DNA of 64,000 bases from Pyrinomonadaceae bacterium (GCA_014380365.1 JACMJZ010000012.1:372001-436000); one strand, 5' to 3'. Shown: positions 17,644 through 26,457, counted from the stretch's first letter. Notes: generated by a model from the sequence alone, not told the origin. Made by a program: numbers and translations.

Positions 17644-18195
17644 TCATCGATCTTCCGTCGTCGCTCTTACATCCTGGACCGACAACTGCAAAAACGTTCC
17701 GCCGCCCCAGTTGCTGGTTTCAATCGTGTAAAGCCATGTCGATGCGGCCTTTCAAAACGTTCGCGTGTTCCGCGCCGTTCCACCAAATAGTCTCTAACGG
17801 ACGGCGCTGCGGTCCAGCGACAGTCATCTTCAGATGCCGTTGTCCAATTAAACGTGGTTCCGAGAGGATGCACAAGTGGCGGGCCTGAAAAATTGGCCGG
17901 GGATTGACGGCAGTCCCGGTCGTACCGTCCACGTCGTAGTCGCCATATACGAGGATTGGTCCCCAGCATCAATCGCCCGCAACAAACGCGCGACCGCCTC
18001 GCTCATCCCCAGCATGAGATATGGATCTTGAAGTTGATCGTGGGAAGCATTAAGAGAGTTTTGCGCGGAATGCTCATCGATGCAGTCGCGCGAAATGAGC
18101 AGCGATGCGACGACTGGGGAAACGCGCAAAACGCAAGCGAGCGCAGCGACTTGTTGAGCGTCCTGCTCGCGCCGAATCCAACGTTTGGAGTTCAT
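17644..18195 (-). pseudogene. recJ: recJ pseudogene: both ends kept, middle deleted, frameshifted
   Basis: The minus strand from 18195 begins like RecJ (SKRWIRREQDAQQVAALACV, then a DPYLMLGMSEAVARLLRAID stretch). After DAGDQ the reading frame breaks; one base later the catalytic motif YGDYDVDGTTGTAV continues in another frame. It then jumps straight to the RecJ C-terminal region (RHLKMTVAG, WWNGAEHANVLKGRIDM), breaks again at 17722, and ends FLQLSVQDVRATTEDR with TGA at 17644. The DHHA1 and most of the DHH domain, some 350-400 residues, are missing. RecJ is a 5'-3' single-strand DNA exonuclease. The position next to lptC fits a once-intact gene. Confidence 0.88.
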
Positions 18196-18233
18196 GTGAG
18201 GCCTGGGAATTCGTTCACATTATTTCGCAAAGA

Positions 18234-18560
18234 TTATTCAGCAAACCAGCCGTCTTCATCGAGTAGCTTAACACCAATACGCCGGCGGCCATCAAGTTGA
18301 TCAGTCCACGCGCCGTTGACTTCCGCGTCGAGCTCGCGCCCAAACGGAGGGGTCAATTTCACCCTGGCTCCGACTGCAACCTCGGCGTCGAGAATAATCG
18401 TAGCACCGCCGCGGCTGATCTTAATCGCATGTGCCTTAACGCTGAAGGACTCACCTGCCAGCGTTTTTCCCTCCACCTCGAGCGCAAACTCGACGGGCAC
18501 GCGGGGGTTGCGCGGCCGCTGGGAAGGCACAGTCGCACTCCGGGGATCTTTGTCATTCAT
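18234..18560 (-). CDS. PilZ domain protein
   Basis: 108 residues from the ATG at 18558-18560 (GTG three codons earlier possible). The PilZ fold is seen as RNPRVPVEFALEVEG, a strand pair, KISRGGATIILDAEVAVGAR (the D/NxSxxG-type motif is SRGG) and RRRIGVKLLDED. PilZ domains often bind cyclic di-GMP, but the leading RxxxR motif here is weak (RNPRVP), so binding is not certain. It is upstream of the recJ remnant. Confidence 0.85.
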   Translation of the reverse strand: MNDKDPRSATVPSQRPRNPRVPVEFALEVEGKTLAGESFSVKAHAIKISRGGATIILDAEVAVGARVKLTPPFGRELDAEVNGAWTDQLDGRRRIGVKLLDEDGWFAE

Positions 18561-18720
18561 TAAACTCACCGCCCTTTATGTTTAGCAATTTTATGAGTTG
18601 ACCCAATTCGGGCCGGGGAGGAAGAGGGGCAAGACCCAGTTTACCCGAAGCGGGAAAGCTTTTGGTAGCGGTTTTATTCTGGAACCATTGCGCGCCGCTT
18701 CCAGAGAAACGGCGTGTCAC

Positions 18721-18807
18721 CTTTGCGGTTCTTTGCGGTATTCTTTGCGCTCTTTGCGGTTAAGTTCTTTCTGTCCGCTGAATCCGAACCGCAAAGGGCG
18801 CAAAGAA
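18721..18807. repeat. Inverted repeat abutting the uppP stop (CCGCAAAG type)
   Basis: CTTTGCGCTCTTTGCGGTT on the left faces AACCGCAAAGGGCGCAAAGAA on the right, with an extra CTTTGCGGTTCTTTGCGG unit further left. The right arm ends one base before the uppP stop codon. Confidence 0.75.
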
Positions 18808-19695
18808 TTACCCGGCGTCTGCGGTGATGTAACCGCCGAGCAAGGCGAAGATAATTGCAGCGCCTACTACCAAACGATAAACGACAAAAACGCCAGTGGA
18901 ATGCGTTCGCAGAAATCTCAGTAGAAACCAAATCGACGCGTAGCCCACCAAACCTGAAACGATGGTTGCCACGATCAGCGGAAGATAGGTTCCGTCCGGA
19001 AGCTTGTGTATTGCTTCCCGCAGTTCCAGCAATCCGCTGGCAGCAATTGCCGGAATGGATAGCAAAAATGAAAACCTTGCCGCTGTCTCGCGCGTGAGTC
19101 CGGCAAAGAGTCCGCCCATAATCGTGGATCCCGAACGGCTGGAGCCTGGGATCAACGCCAGCACCTGGGCAAAACCGACGGCCAGTGCGTCGCCAAGGCC
19201 CAGCTCGTTCATCGATCGCCCTCTCTTACCCACCCATTCAGCGAGAGCCAGCAGCAGTCCAACGACAATCATCATCGTCGCGATGACCCAAAGATTTTTC
19301 GTGAAGGTGCCTTCGATCTGTTTCTTAAAGACAAGACCGACCACTGCAACCGGAACTGAACCGATGATGACCAGCCATCCTAACCACGCTTCTGGGGAGA
19401 GCCGCCTACTTCCATCCGTCCGATTTTTTCCGGTGAGGATCGCAAGATGATCCCGCACAAACCCACGAGTGATGTTCGTGATATCTCGCGCGAAATAGAT
19501 CAGAACCGCGAGCAGCGTGCCGAGTTGAATCACAGCAATCGTTGCGGTTGTTTGCTCGGCTTTGAGCGTGGGCTCGATGAAGTTGTAAAGGCCAACGAGG
19601 CGTGCGGCAAAAACCAGGTGCGCGGTGGAGCTGACCGGAATGAATTCGGTTAATCCCTGGACGATGCCCAGGATAATTGCTTGAAAAATGGTCAT
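18808..19695 (-). CDS. uppP: Undecaprenyl-diphosphatase
   Basis: 295 residues with about eight membrane helices. The two BacA/UppP active-site motifs are present: QGLTEFIPVSSTAHLVF (E-rich motif, residues 13-29) and PGSSRSGSTIMGGLFAGLTR (PGxSRSG, about 180-199). The enzyme hydrolyses undecaprenyl diphosphate to recycle the lipid carrier for peptidoglycan and O-antigen. Monocistronic by appearance, flanked by repeats on both sides. Confidence 0.96.
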   Translation of the reverse strand: MTIFQAIILGIVQGLTEFIPVSSTAHLVFAARLVGLYNFIEPTLKAEQTTATIAVIQLGTLLAVLIYFARDITNITRGFVRDHLAILTGKNRTDGSRRLSPEAWLGWLVIIGSVPVAVVGLVFKKQIEGTFTKNLWVIATMMIVVGLLLALAEWVGKRGRSMNELGLGDALAVGFAQVLALIPGSSRSGSTIMGGLFAGLTRETAARFSFLLSIPAIAASGLLELREAIHKLPDGTYLPLIVATIVSGLVGYASIWFLLRFLRTHSTGVFVVYRLVVGAAIIFALLGGYITADAG

Positions 19696-19702
19696 TGATT
19701 AG

Positions 19703-19824
19703 TCGTCAGTGGTCGGTTGTCAGTGGGCAGTTATTCGTTGTCATGTTGTTCGTCGTCAATTTTTCATTACTACCGCTACTCCCTACTGATCACCGACCAC
19801 TGATCACTGACCACTGACCACTGC
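19703..19824. repeat. CAGTGGTCAGTG-type repeat tract
   Basis: Short direct units (GTCAGTGGTCGGTTGTCAGTG; then GATCACCGACCACTGATCACTGACCACTGACC in the opposite sense) flank a central spacer, giving an inverted arrangement between uppP and the dehydrogenase gene. A similar tract is at 61451-61500. Confidence 0.7.
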
Positions 19825-19829
19825 CAAAG

Positions 19830-20603
19830 CTATTCTCTAAACGAATTCTTTCGCGAAATCCGATCGTACATCCAAATCGGCATAATCATTCCCGCGCGCA
19901 CGATCGTCGCCAGTTGCCAGGGAAACGAATACGTCTTCTTCCTCTTCTCGATCGCCCGGACAATCTTCTTCACGGCGTCGTCAAGCTCCATCAGAAAAGG
20001 GAGTTGCGCATGACGGCCAGACGTCAACGCCGTCTTGATGAAACCGGGATGAATAATGGTGACGTTAATTCCACGCGGTTCCAGGTCCAAACGAAAGCTC
20101 TCGAAGAACGCGGACACCGCCGCCTTGCTGGCGCAATACGCCGCGGACTTTGGCAGGCCGCGGTAAGCGGCGAGGCTGGAGATGACAACCAGATGTCCCT
20201 GCCCACGCGTGGCCATTTGCGGCACCACGGCCGTGGCGCTATTTGCGGCGCCAATCACGTTGATGTTGATTACCTCGGCAACTTCCTCGCCGCGCAACTC
20301 CGCCGCATGCTTCGTTGGCCCAATTCCGGCATTCGCAATCAGGACATCGATCGGCCCCAACTCGGCGGTCAAACTCTCAACTACCTCACCAAGCGACCTC
20401 GAATTTTGCACATCGGACGGGAAAGCAACCGCCTTTCCACCGAGCGCCTCAATCTCACCGACCACTTCGTCGAGAGCCTCAACCCGGCGCGCGACTAAAC
20501 CCAATTTTGCACCGCGACGCGCAAGCTCTACCGCCAGCCCGCGCCCGATGCCAGACGACGCGCCCGTGATCATCACCACCTTGTCAGTCCAAAAGGGTTT
20601 CAA
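19830..20603 (-). CDS. Short-chain dehydrogenase/reductase
   Basis: About 257 residues from a TTG at 20601-20603. The Rossmann motif is TGASSGIGRG, NAG at IANAGIG, and the catalytic Ser-Tyr-Lys is SSLAAYRG then AAYCASKAAV. The C-terminal region has a hydrophobic helix typical of membrane-associated DltE/YqjQ-like dehydrogenases. An upstream TTG (20622) also opens the frame, but the residues between the two (KLGTRN) are encoded by a dispersed TTGAAACTCGGAACTCG repeat, so the shorter form is favoured. Substrate unknown. Confidence 0.85.
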   Translation of the reverse strand: MKPFWTDKVVMITGASSGIGRGLAVELARRGAKLGLVARRVEALDEVVGEIEALGGKAVAFPSDVQNSRSLGEVVESLTAELGPIDVLIANAGIGPTKHAAELRGEEVAEVININVIGAANSATAVVPQMATRGQGHLVVISSLAAYRGLPKSAAYCASKAAVSAFFESFRLDLEPRGINVTIIHPGFIKTALTSGRHAQLPFLMELDDAVKKIVRAIEKRKKTYSFPWQLATIVRAGMIMPIWMYDRISRKNSFRE

Positions 20604-20627
20604 GTTTCGAGTTCCGAGTTTCAAGTC
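20599..20627. repeat. GAAACTTG/GAACTCG repeat, copy A
   Basis: Minus strand ACTTGAAACTCGGAACTCG then AAACTTGAAA. A second copy is at 21086-21115, so the pair brackets the four-helix-bundle gene. Confidence 0.7.
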
Positions 20628-20697
20628 GGTTGGCTAACTTTCTTGAACTTTGTCCCCCTGATTCCTGAGGTTCGCAAGTAGCCCATTAGACCGCTGA

Positions 20698-21027
20698 TCA
20701 TCCGCCAATTTCCGCTACGTTGCTGGAGGCCATTTCGAATGCTTCCTTGGGTAGGTATCGCTGATCTAGGGCTACATAAAGCTGGGACCGAACCTCACCG
20801 GCTGACCCTTTGGCGATCGAAAGGAATTGCATGAATTCGCCTGTACCGCTCCTTTCAAAACCTTCAGCAATGTTGGACATGACTGAAACAGAAGCCCTTC
20901 TTATTTGATCCTTCAGCCCATAGTCTTTCGCAAAGTCGCCCTTAGCAGTCAAGGAATAGACTTGCTTGGTTAGTTCCCGTGATTTCTGCCATACGTCAAT
21001 TTGCTCAAAATTCTTGAATGTTGCCAT
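20698..21027 (-). CDS. Four-helix-bundle protein (23S rRNA IVS-like), C-terminus frameshifted
   Basis: 109 residues of the four-helix-bundle family first known from 23S rRNA intervening sequences: VWQKSRELTKQVYSL, QIRRASVSVMSNIAEGFERS, EFMQFLSIAKGSAGEVRSQL. The frame stops at a TGA after VAEIGG. Reading on after a one-base shift gives MISGLMGYLRTSG then IRGTKFK, which is the usual family C-terminus, ending at a TGA at the neighbouring repeat. The gene therefore appears to have lost its last helix by a single-base deletion. Function of the family is unknown. Confidence 0.8.
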   Translation of the reverse strand: MATFKNFEQIDVWQKSRELTKQVYSLTAKGDFAKDYGLKDQIRRASVSVMSNIAEGFERSGTGEFMQFLSIAKGSAGEVRSQLYVALDQRYLPKEAFEMASSNVAEIGG

Positions 21028-21085
21028 AGTGCACTCCGGGAGGATTGAGGATGATAAAGCCGTGTTCTAGGCGAAGGCTTGGAAA

Positions 21086-21115
21086 ACTTGAAACCTGAAA
21101 CTCGAAACTTGAAAC
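21086..21115. repeat. GAAACTTG/GAACTCG repeat, copy B
   Basis: ACTTGAAACCTGAAACTCG followed by AAACTTGAAACT, touching the TAG stop of the RNase J gene. Confidence 0.7.
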
Positions 21116-22776
21116 TATACCTGAACGACGACGGGCATGATTACCGGCTTTGCTCCGGTTAATTTCTGAATGAACCGCTTCAACTCCACCCGCACGTGTT
21201 CTTTGAGCAGGCCTTCGTCATCAAGCGTTTGCCGTGAAGCGCCGGCGATGGCGGCGGTGACTATGCGTTGCGCATCCTTCATCATGCCGTTTCCGGAGTC
21301 AAAACCGCGCACGCCCTGCTCAACAATCTCCGGCGGACTTTGCAGCTCTCCAGTTTGTTCGTTGATAGTTACGACAACGGTGAGCATGCCTTCCGAGGCA
21401 ATCTTCCGGCGCTCGCGTATGGTTGCGCTTTCAATCTCTTCAAAGCCACTGTCATCGATAAACGTTCGGCCGATTTCTCGTTTACCAACCACGACGGCGC
21501 GTTCACCATCGAGTTCGAGCACGTCACCGTTTTCAATCAGGACGATATTCTCTTCGGCATAGCCGAGATGGTTCTTCACAAACTCCTTATGCCGAAACAG
21601 CATGCGATACTCGCCATGGATTGGCACGACAAACTTTGGCCGCACCGCTTCAGTCATGATGCGAATGTCTTCCTGCGATGCATGGCCGCTCACGTGAACC
21701 AAACGGCGCTTCTCCTCGATGATGTTTGCGCCGCGTTTGTAGATCATTCCAATCATCCGTGAAATCAAACGCTCGTTACCCGGAATTATGCGCGCGGAAA
21801 GCACCACCGTGTCGCCCTCATCGATCATCAGTCCCTTATAACTCTGGCTGGCCATCTGCGACAGCGCAGCTCGCGACTCCCCTTGTGATCCGGTTACCAG
21901 AAACACCACGCGATGATCCTTCATCTGCTTGGCTTCGTTGAGATGAACCAGCAAACCGTCGGGTATGTCGAGGTACCCAAGCCGGTCAGCGATCTCCACA
22001 TTCTTAATCATCGACCGACCCAGCACGCAAACCTTACGATTAAATTGCTGCGCAATATCCAAAACGATCTGAAGACGATGAATCGACGACGCAAAGGCTG
22101 CGACGATGATCCGTCCTTTGGCTTCACCAAATATTTCTTCAAAAGCGGGGATCACCGCTCTTTCGGAAGGCGTTCGTCCGGGCACGGTCGCGTTGGTTGA
22201 ATCGGAGAGCAGCGCCAACACGCCTTCCTGACCCAGACGGCGGAAGGAGCGCAGGTCAATTGGTTCACCTATAACCGGAGTCTCATCAACTTTGTAATCG
22301 CCAGTGTGGATGATTGTGCCGACGGGCGTTTTGATCGCAAGGGAAAAGCAATCGATCAACGAGTGGGAAACGCGTATGAACTCAACGCTGAAGATCCCAA
22401 TCTCAACCACATCGCGGGGCTCCACACGATGCAGCAAAGTGTCGCCGAGCAAGTTGTGCTCATCGAGCTTGCTCTCGGCAAGTCCGGCAGTGAAGTGAGA
22501 ACAGTAGACTGGAACATTAAACTTCTTGAGCAGGTAAGGCAGCGCACCGAGATGGTCTTCGTGCCCGTGCGTGAGCACTATCGCCGTGATGTGATCGCGA
22601 TACTCTTCCAGGAAATCAAAGTTGGGGACACAAACGTCAACACCGTAAGCGGTCTCTTCAGGGAATCCCATGCCCGCGTCGAGAATCAGCATCTCGTCGC
22701 CAAAGCGCACAGCCATGCAATTCATCCCAAACTCGCCAATACCCCCGAGCGGGATAATCTCTAAGACATTACTCAC
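21115..22776 (-). CDS. rnj: Ribonuclease J
   Basis: 553 residues, the family length. The metallo-beta-lactamase motif is LTHGHEDHLGALPYLL (residues about 72-87); further zinc ligands are in HTGDYK and in the beta-CASP region (VHVSGHASQEDI). SDSTN and GSQGE are beta-CASP signatures. RNase J combines endonuclease and 5'-3' exonuclease activity in mRNA decay and rRNA maturation. The start is a GTG. The stop abuts a dispersed repeat. Confidence 0.96.
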   Translation of the reverse strand: MSNVLEIIPLGGIGEFGMNCMAVRFGDEMLILDAGMGFPEETAYGVDVCVPNFDFLEEYRDHITAIVLTHGHEDHLGALPYLLKKFNVPVYCSHFTAGLAESKLDEHNLLGDTLLHRVEPRDVVEIGIFSVEFIRVSHSLIDCFSLAIKTPVGTIIHTGDYKVDETPVIGEPIDLRSFRRLGQEGVLALLSDSTNATVPGRTPSERAVIPAFEEIFGEAKGRIIVAAFASSIHRLQIVLDIAQQFNRKVCVLGRSMIKNVEIADRLGYLDIPDGLLVHLNEAKQMKDHRVVFLVTGSQGESRAALSQMASQSYKGLMIDEGDTVVLSARIIPGNERLISRMIGMIYKRGANIIEEKRRLVHVSGHASQEDIRIMTEAVRPKFVVPIHGEYRMLFRHKEFVKNHLGYAEENIVLIENGDVLELDGERAVVVGKREIGRTFIDDSGFEEIESATIRERRKIASEGMLTVVVTINEQTGELQSPPEIVEQGVRGFDSGNGMMKDAQRIVTAAIAGASRQTLDDEGLLKEHVRVELKRFIQKLTGAKPVIMPVVVQV

Positions 22777-23009
22777 TTTTGGTTATTACTCAACTCTCCG
22801 GAGACACTTCACACGCACTATTTCTAGCAGTAATCGCGGGGGCTAAACAAGCAATGCAGTATAGCACGCCAAGTGGAAACCACGCCGCGCTGCTCACGGA
22901 GCCGGTGCTGAACATAGCATTGCGTCTGATGCGTCGCGTGCAACACCTATGTCGAGATTTACGCATGCAAGCTCCCACATCCGATGGATTGAGGGTTACA
23001 ATCCCCGCC

Positions 23010-24443
23010 ATGAAGAGTAACTTTCTTTCGGCGTTGATCCTGTTGGCATTCACAGTGGCGCTAGCCGCCCAAGTCAAAGGCGTGCCGCGAACGATGCGGC
23101 TCGACTACTACCACACCGGCGACGCTAGGCGGGAGTTCTTCAGTGTCGATCGCGTTGTGATTGAACCACTCCCATGGCCAGGCAATCTCGCTAAGAACAT
23201 CGACACCTCCAATCTCGGAAAGTACTTCTTCGAAGTGCGCGACCAAAAGACGAAGCGCGTACTTTACTCGCGCGGCTTTGCCTCAATCTATGGCGAATGG
23301 GAAACGACTGACGAAGCGGCGAAGATGTTGCGTACCTTCAATGAGTCGTTGCGCTTCCCTGCTCCTGACGCACCCGTCGATATAGTTCTCAAAAAAAGGG
23401 ACGCGAAAAACGGTTGGGTGAATATCTGGACAACTCCGCTCGACCCGAAAGATATTTTTATTGATCGTTCGATGAGTCGCGCGCCGGCGCCGTTAATTCC
23501 CATTCAGAAGATGGGTGATCCGGCGACGAAAGTTGACTTCCTGATTCTCGGCGATGGCTACACGGCTCGAGAGGCGAAGAAGTTTGAGGCCGACGCGCGC
23601 CGGTTAACAAAGGTGCTGTTCTCGACGTCGCCCTTCAAAGAACGTCAAAGCGATTTCAATGTCTGGGCGATCTGTCCTCCGGCTCTCGAAAGCGGCATCT
23701 CTCGCCCCTCGACCGGCATCTACCGCGACTCGCCGCTGGGTGCCACTTACGACGCTTTCGGCTCCGAACGTTATGTACTGACCTTCGACAATCGTGCTTT
23801 GCGCGAGACAGCCGCGTTCGCGCCTTATGAATTTATTGAGGTACTCGCCAACAATCGGACGTATGGCGGCGGGGGAATTTTCAATCTCTACAGCACCGTA
23901 GCCGCGGACAACGGTTTCGCAGACTACGTCTTCGTTCACGAGTTTGGCCATCACTTCGCGGGACTGGCCGACGAGTATTACACCTCGCCCGTCGCCTACG
24001 CGCCCGCGACGGAACGCATAGAACCCTGGGAAGAAAACGTCACCGCCTTACTCGATCCCTCAAAGCTTAAATGGAAGAACCTGGTCCTACCGGACACACC
24101 TCTGCCGACGCCCTGGAGTAAGGATACCTACGAAAAAGCTTCGCGCGATTATCAAAAGCGGCGCGCCCAGATTCGCAAAGACAACCGCCCGGAAAGTGAG
24201 ATGGAGGCGCTCTTCCGCGAAAACCTGATTCACGAGCAGGCGATGTTTCGAAAGGAAAAATACTGGGGACGCGTCGGCGCTTTTGAAGGCGCCATGTACG
24301 AATCGAAGGGTTACTACCGGCCAGAGGTTGATTGCATCATGTTTTCGCGCACTAACCATTTCTGCCACGTCTGCCGCCGCTCGATTGCGCGAGTGATTGA
24401 GATGTACGCGCGTCAAAGCGTGGCACGGGCGTCCCGCCCGTGA
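23010..24443 (+). CDS. Secreted M64-family metallopeptidase (IgA-peptidase-like)
   Basis: 477 residues from the ATG at 23010, which opens a signal peptide (SNFLSALILLAFTVALAAQ); earlier in-frame codons lack one. Residues about 20-150 are the M64 N-terminal domain; FLILGDGYTAREAKKF is the conserved entry to the catalytic domain, and VFVHEFGHHFAGLADEYY holds the zinc-binding HExxH. SRTNHFCHVCRRSI is the family C-terminal Cys motif. M64 peptidases are zinc endopeptidases of outer surfaces. The last residues VARASRP and the TGA are encoded inside a REP-like repeat. Confidence 0.9.
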   Translation: MKSNFLSALILLAFTVALAAQVKGVPRTMRLDYYHTGDARREFFSVDRVVIEPLPWPGNLAKNIDTSNLGKYFFEVRDQKTKRVLYSRGFASIYGEWETTDEAAKMLRTFNESLRFPAPDAPVDIVLKKRDAKNGWVNIWTTPLDPKDIFIDRSMSRAPAPLIPIQKMGDPATKVDFLILGDGYTAREAKKFEADARRLTKVLFSTSPFKERQSDFNVWAICPPALESGISRPSTGIYRDSPLGATYDAFGSERYVLTFDNRALRETAAFAPYEFIEVLANNRTYGGGGIFNLYSTVAADNGFADYVFVHEFGHHFAGLADEYYTSPVAYAPATERIEPWEENVTALLDPSKLKWKNLVLPDTPLPTPWSKDTYEKASRDYQKRRAQIRKDNRPESEMEALFRENLIHEQAMFRKEKYWGRVGAFEGAMYESKGYYRPEVDCIMFSRTNHFCHVCRRSIARVIEMYARQSVARASRP

Positions 24444-24479
24444 TTGAGTATTAACACGACGCGCAAGATGCGCGTGCCC
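24420..24479. repeat. REP-like family F3, copy 1
   Basis: GTGGCACGGGCGTCCCGCCC GTG and, facing it, CACGACGCGCAAGATGCGCGTGCC: two small hairpins in opposite orientation. It includes the M64 stop codon. It borders a RAYT transposase remnant; copy 2 borders the other side. Confidence 0.85.
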
Positions 24480-24544
24480 GATAGACGGTCGAATGCACTC
24501 TCCCACTGAACTAGCGATTAGCAAGCGCCGTGGCGCGTACCTGG

Positions 24545-24766
24545 CATCCTTCACTCATGGAAGTCTTTTCCGCGAATGAAGCTAGCAAGATATTGAATCG
24601 TTCTGGTGACTTCTGGCAGTCGGAGTATTATGACCACTTGATACGTGACGCGGCTGACTATGCTCATTGTGTCAACTACGTCTTAAAGAATCCGGCAATG
24701 GCTGGACTAAAAGATTGGAAGTGGGTGGGCCGTGGCACGGGCGCCCGGTCCGTAATAAGCGGGTAA
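24545..24766 (+). pseudogene. REP-associated tyrosine transposase (RAYT) remnant, C-terminal part
   Basis: About 70 codons matching the RAYT C-terminus: FSANEASKILNRSGDFWQSE, then YYDHLIRDAADYAHCVNYVL and KNPAMAGLKDWKWVG. The N-terminal half with the HUH motif and catalytic Tyr is absent. The fragment is framed on both sides by F3 repeats (24420-24479 and 24731-24793), and its last codons run into copy 2. This is the expected layout of a REP/RAYT unit that has decayed. Confidence 0.85.
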
Positions 24767-24793
24767 GACCACGCGCAGGATGCGCGTGCCACA
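24731..24793. repeat. REP-like family F3, copy 2
   Basis: CGTGGCACGGGCGCCCGG on the left and CCACGCGCAGGATGCGCGTG CCAC on the right, with about 20 bp between. Same two-hairpin plan as copy 1. Confidence 0.85.
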
Positions 24794-24806
24794 ACAAGAG
24801 GTCTCC

Positions 24807-25265
24807 ATGAATCTTCCGCTAAGACCTTGCATAGCAATCTGTATCGTTGCGGCTGTTTTGACCCAAACCCCGGGGCGCGAATCGCGGGAAGCGCGCGACC
24901 TCAAGGAACTCTCTCGACTCGAATCAGTCTGGAACGACGCACACCTGCGGGGCGACGCCGAAGCGCTGGACCAACTCTGGGCTGAAGATCTGATAGTGAC
25001 CGTCCCGGACATGCCGCTGATGGACAAGAACGAAGCGCTTTCGTTTGTCCGTTTAGGCAAGATGAAGTTTCGGCGTTATCAAACCTCCGACCTCCGCACG
25101 CGTGTCTACCGCGATACAGCGGTCGTCACGGGACAACTTGCCAGAGAGCGCGAGTCCGCCAGCAAAGAGTTTGAGGACGACTGGCGCTTCACGAAAGTAT
25201 ACGTTCGCCGCAAGGGCCGTTGGCAGGTCGTCGCCTGGCACGGTTCACACGTTGGCACGTCATAG
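24807..25265 (+). CDS. Secreted SnoaL/DUF4440-like protein
   Basis: 152 residues from the ATG at 24807 after AAGAGG. A short signal peptide (NLPLRPCIAICIVAAVLTQ) precedes a single NTF2-like cone domain: LSRLESVWNDAHLRGDAEAL, LWAEDLIVTVPD, and WRFTKVYVRRKGRWQVVAWH at the end, as in DUF4440 proteins. The fold is used as a small-molecule pocket, sometimes enzymatic. The P450 gene starts 10 bp downstream, so the two probably form an operon. Confidence 0.8.
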   Translation: MNLPLRPCIAICIVAAVLTQTPGRESREARDLKELSRLESVWNDAHLRGDAEALDQLWAEDLIVTVPDMPLMDKNEALSFVRLGKMKFRRYQTSDLRTRVYRDTAVVTGQLARERESASKEFEDDWRFTKVYVRRKGRWQVVAWHGSHVGTS

Positions 25266-25275
25266 GCTATTCCCT

Positions 25276-26457
25276 ATGTTCGTCAAAATGTCCGACCTCG
25301 CCCGTCCGAGTTTCAAGGCTGACCCCTATCCGTTCTACGCGCGTTTGCGCGCCGAAGCTCCCGTCTGTGCCACTGAACTGTTGGGCCAGCCGGGGTGGCT
25401 CGTTACTCGCTACACCGACGTGTTCGCGGTTCTGAAAGACGAGCGCTTGCTCAAAGATTGGCGGCCGGCGACGCGCTGGGTCCATCGCTTTGCCGGTGCG
25501 ATAACGCGCAACATGCTCAACCAGGACGGCCCGGACCACTTGCGGCTGCGCGCTCTCGTTCACAAGGCATTCACTCCGCATCTGGTCGAGCAACTGCGTT
25601 CACGCGTCGAAAGCGTTTGCGACGAGCTGCTGGAAAAGTTGGAAACTGACGGGCGTATGGATCTGATGAGCGGTTATGCGTTGCCGCTGCCGCTTACGGT
25701 CATATCGGAGTTACTGGGCATCCCTCCTGAGATCCGGGACCGCCTGCACGGCTTATCGCGCAGCACTTTTTCAGCTACGAACATTCTCGGCGTATTGCGT
25801 TCTCTCCCGGATCAGAGACTGCTGATTAGCCGCATTCGCAAGTTGGTGGCGGAGCGGCGGCGCGAACCGCGTGATGACCTGATTACGGCACTGGTGCAGG
25901 CGGAGGAGGCGGGCGACCGACTCAGCGAACCGGAACTAGTCGCTACCATTGCGCTGCTGCTCGTCGCTGGTTATGAGACAACGGTAAACCTGATCGGCAG
26001 TGGCGCATTAGCTCTCATCCAACATCCCGAGCAGCGCCAGAAGCTAATGCGGGAGCCGACGCTCGCGCCTTCCGCCATCGAAGAGGTGTTGCGTTACACC
26101 AGCCCGCTTGATATGGCGACACAGCGTTTTGCGCGCGAGGATATGACGCTTGATTCCGTGAAAATTTCCCAGGGTGAGTTGGTCCTCGCTGTGCTTGGAT
26201 CCGCCAATCATGACGAGACTCAGTTTGCCAATCCGGAAACTTTCGACATCATGCGACAACCAAACAAGCACTTGGCCTTTGGTCAGGGCGCGCACTTCTG
26301 CCTCGGCGCGCCCCTCGCGCGGCTCGAAGGTCAAATTGCATTGACGACGCTCTTCCGCCGCTTCCCTGACTTGCGCCTGGCGCAAGTGCGGGAAAGTTTG
26401 CGTTGGCGCAAGAGTCTGATCATCCGTGGCCTGGAAGAACTGCCAGTGGCTATTTAG
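25276..26457 (+). CDS. Cytochrome P450 (bacterial class I type)
   Basis: 393 residues, the normal size of soluble bacterial P450s. I-helix LLLVAGYETTVNLI (acid-alcohol pair ETT), K-helix EEVLR (ExxR) and haem-binding FGQGAHFCLGAPLARLEG with the Cys ligand are all present. The ATG at 25276 or one four codons later fits the family start (LARPSFKADPYPFYARLR). It should hydroxylate a small hydrophobic substrate with a ferredoxin partner; none is encoded nearby. It follows a DUF4440 protein by 10 bp. Confidence 0.93.
   Translation: MFVKMSDLARPSFKADPYPFYARLRAEAPVCATELLGQPGWLVTRYTDVFAVLKDERLLKDWRPATRWVHRFAGAITRNMLNQDGPDHLRLRALVHKAFTPHLVEQLRSRVESVCDELLEKLETDGRMDLMSGYALPLPLTVISELLGIPPEIRDRLHGLSRSTFSATNILGVLRSLPDQRLLISRIRKLVAERRREPRDDLITALVQAEEAGDRLSEPELVATIALLLVAGYETTVNLIGSGALALIQHPEQRQKLMREPTLAPSAIEEVLRYTSPLDMATQRFAREDMTLDSVKISQGELVLAVLGSANHDETQFANPETFDIMRQPNKHLAFGQGAHFCLGAPLARLEGQIALTTLFRRFPDLRLAQVRESLRWRKSLIIRGLEELPVAI

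Noticed and set aside
22779-23009. N-terminal extension of the M64 peptidase
   Set aside because: No family similarity; the signal peptide begins at the ATG at 23010.
25102-25275. Upstream extension of the first P450
   Set aside because: It overlaps the DUF4440 gene in another frame and lies before the conserved P450 N-terminus.
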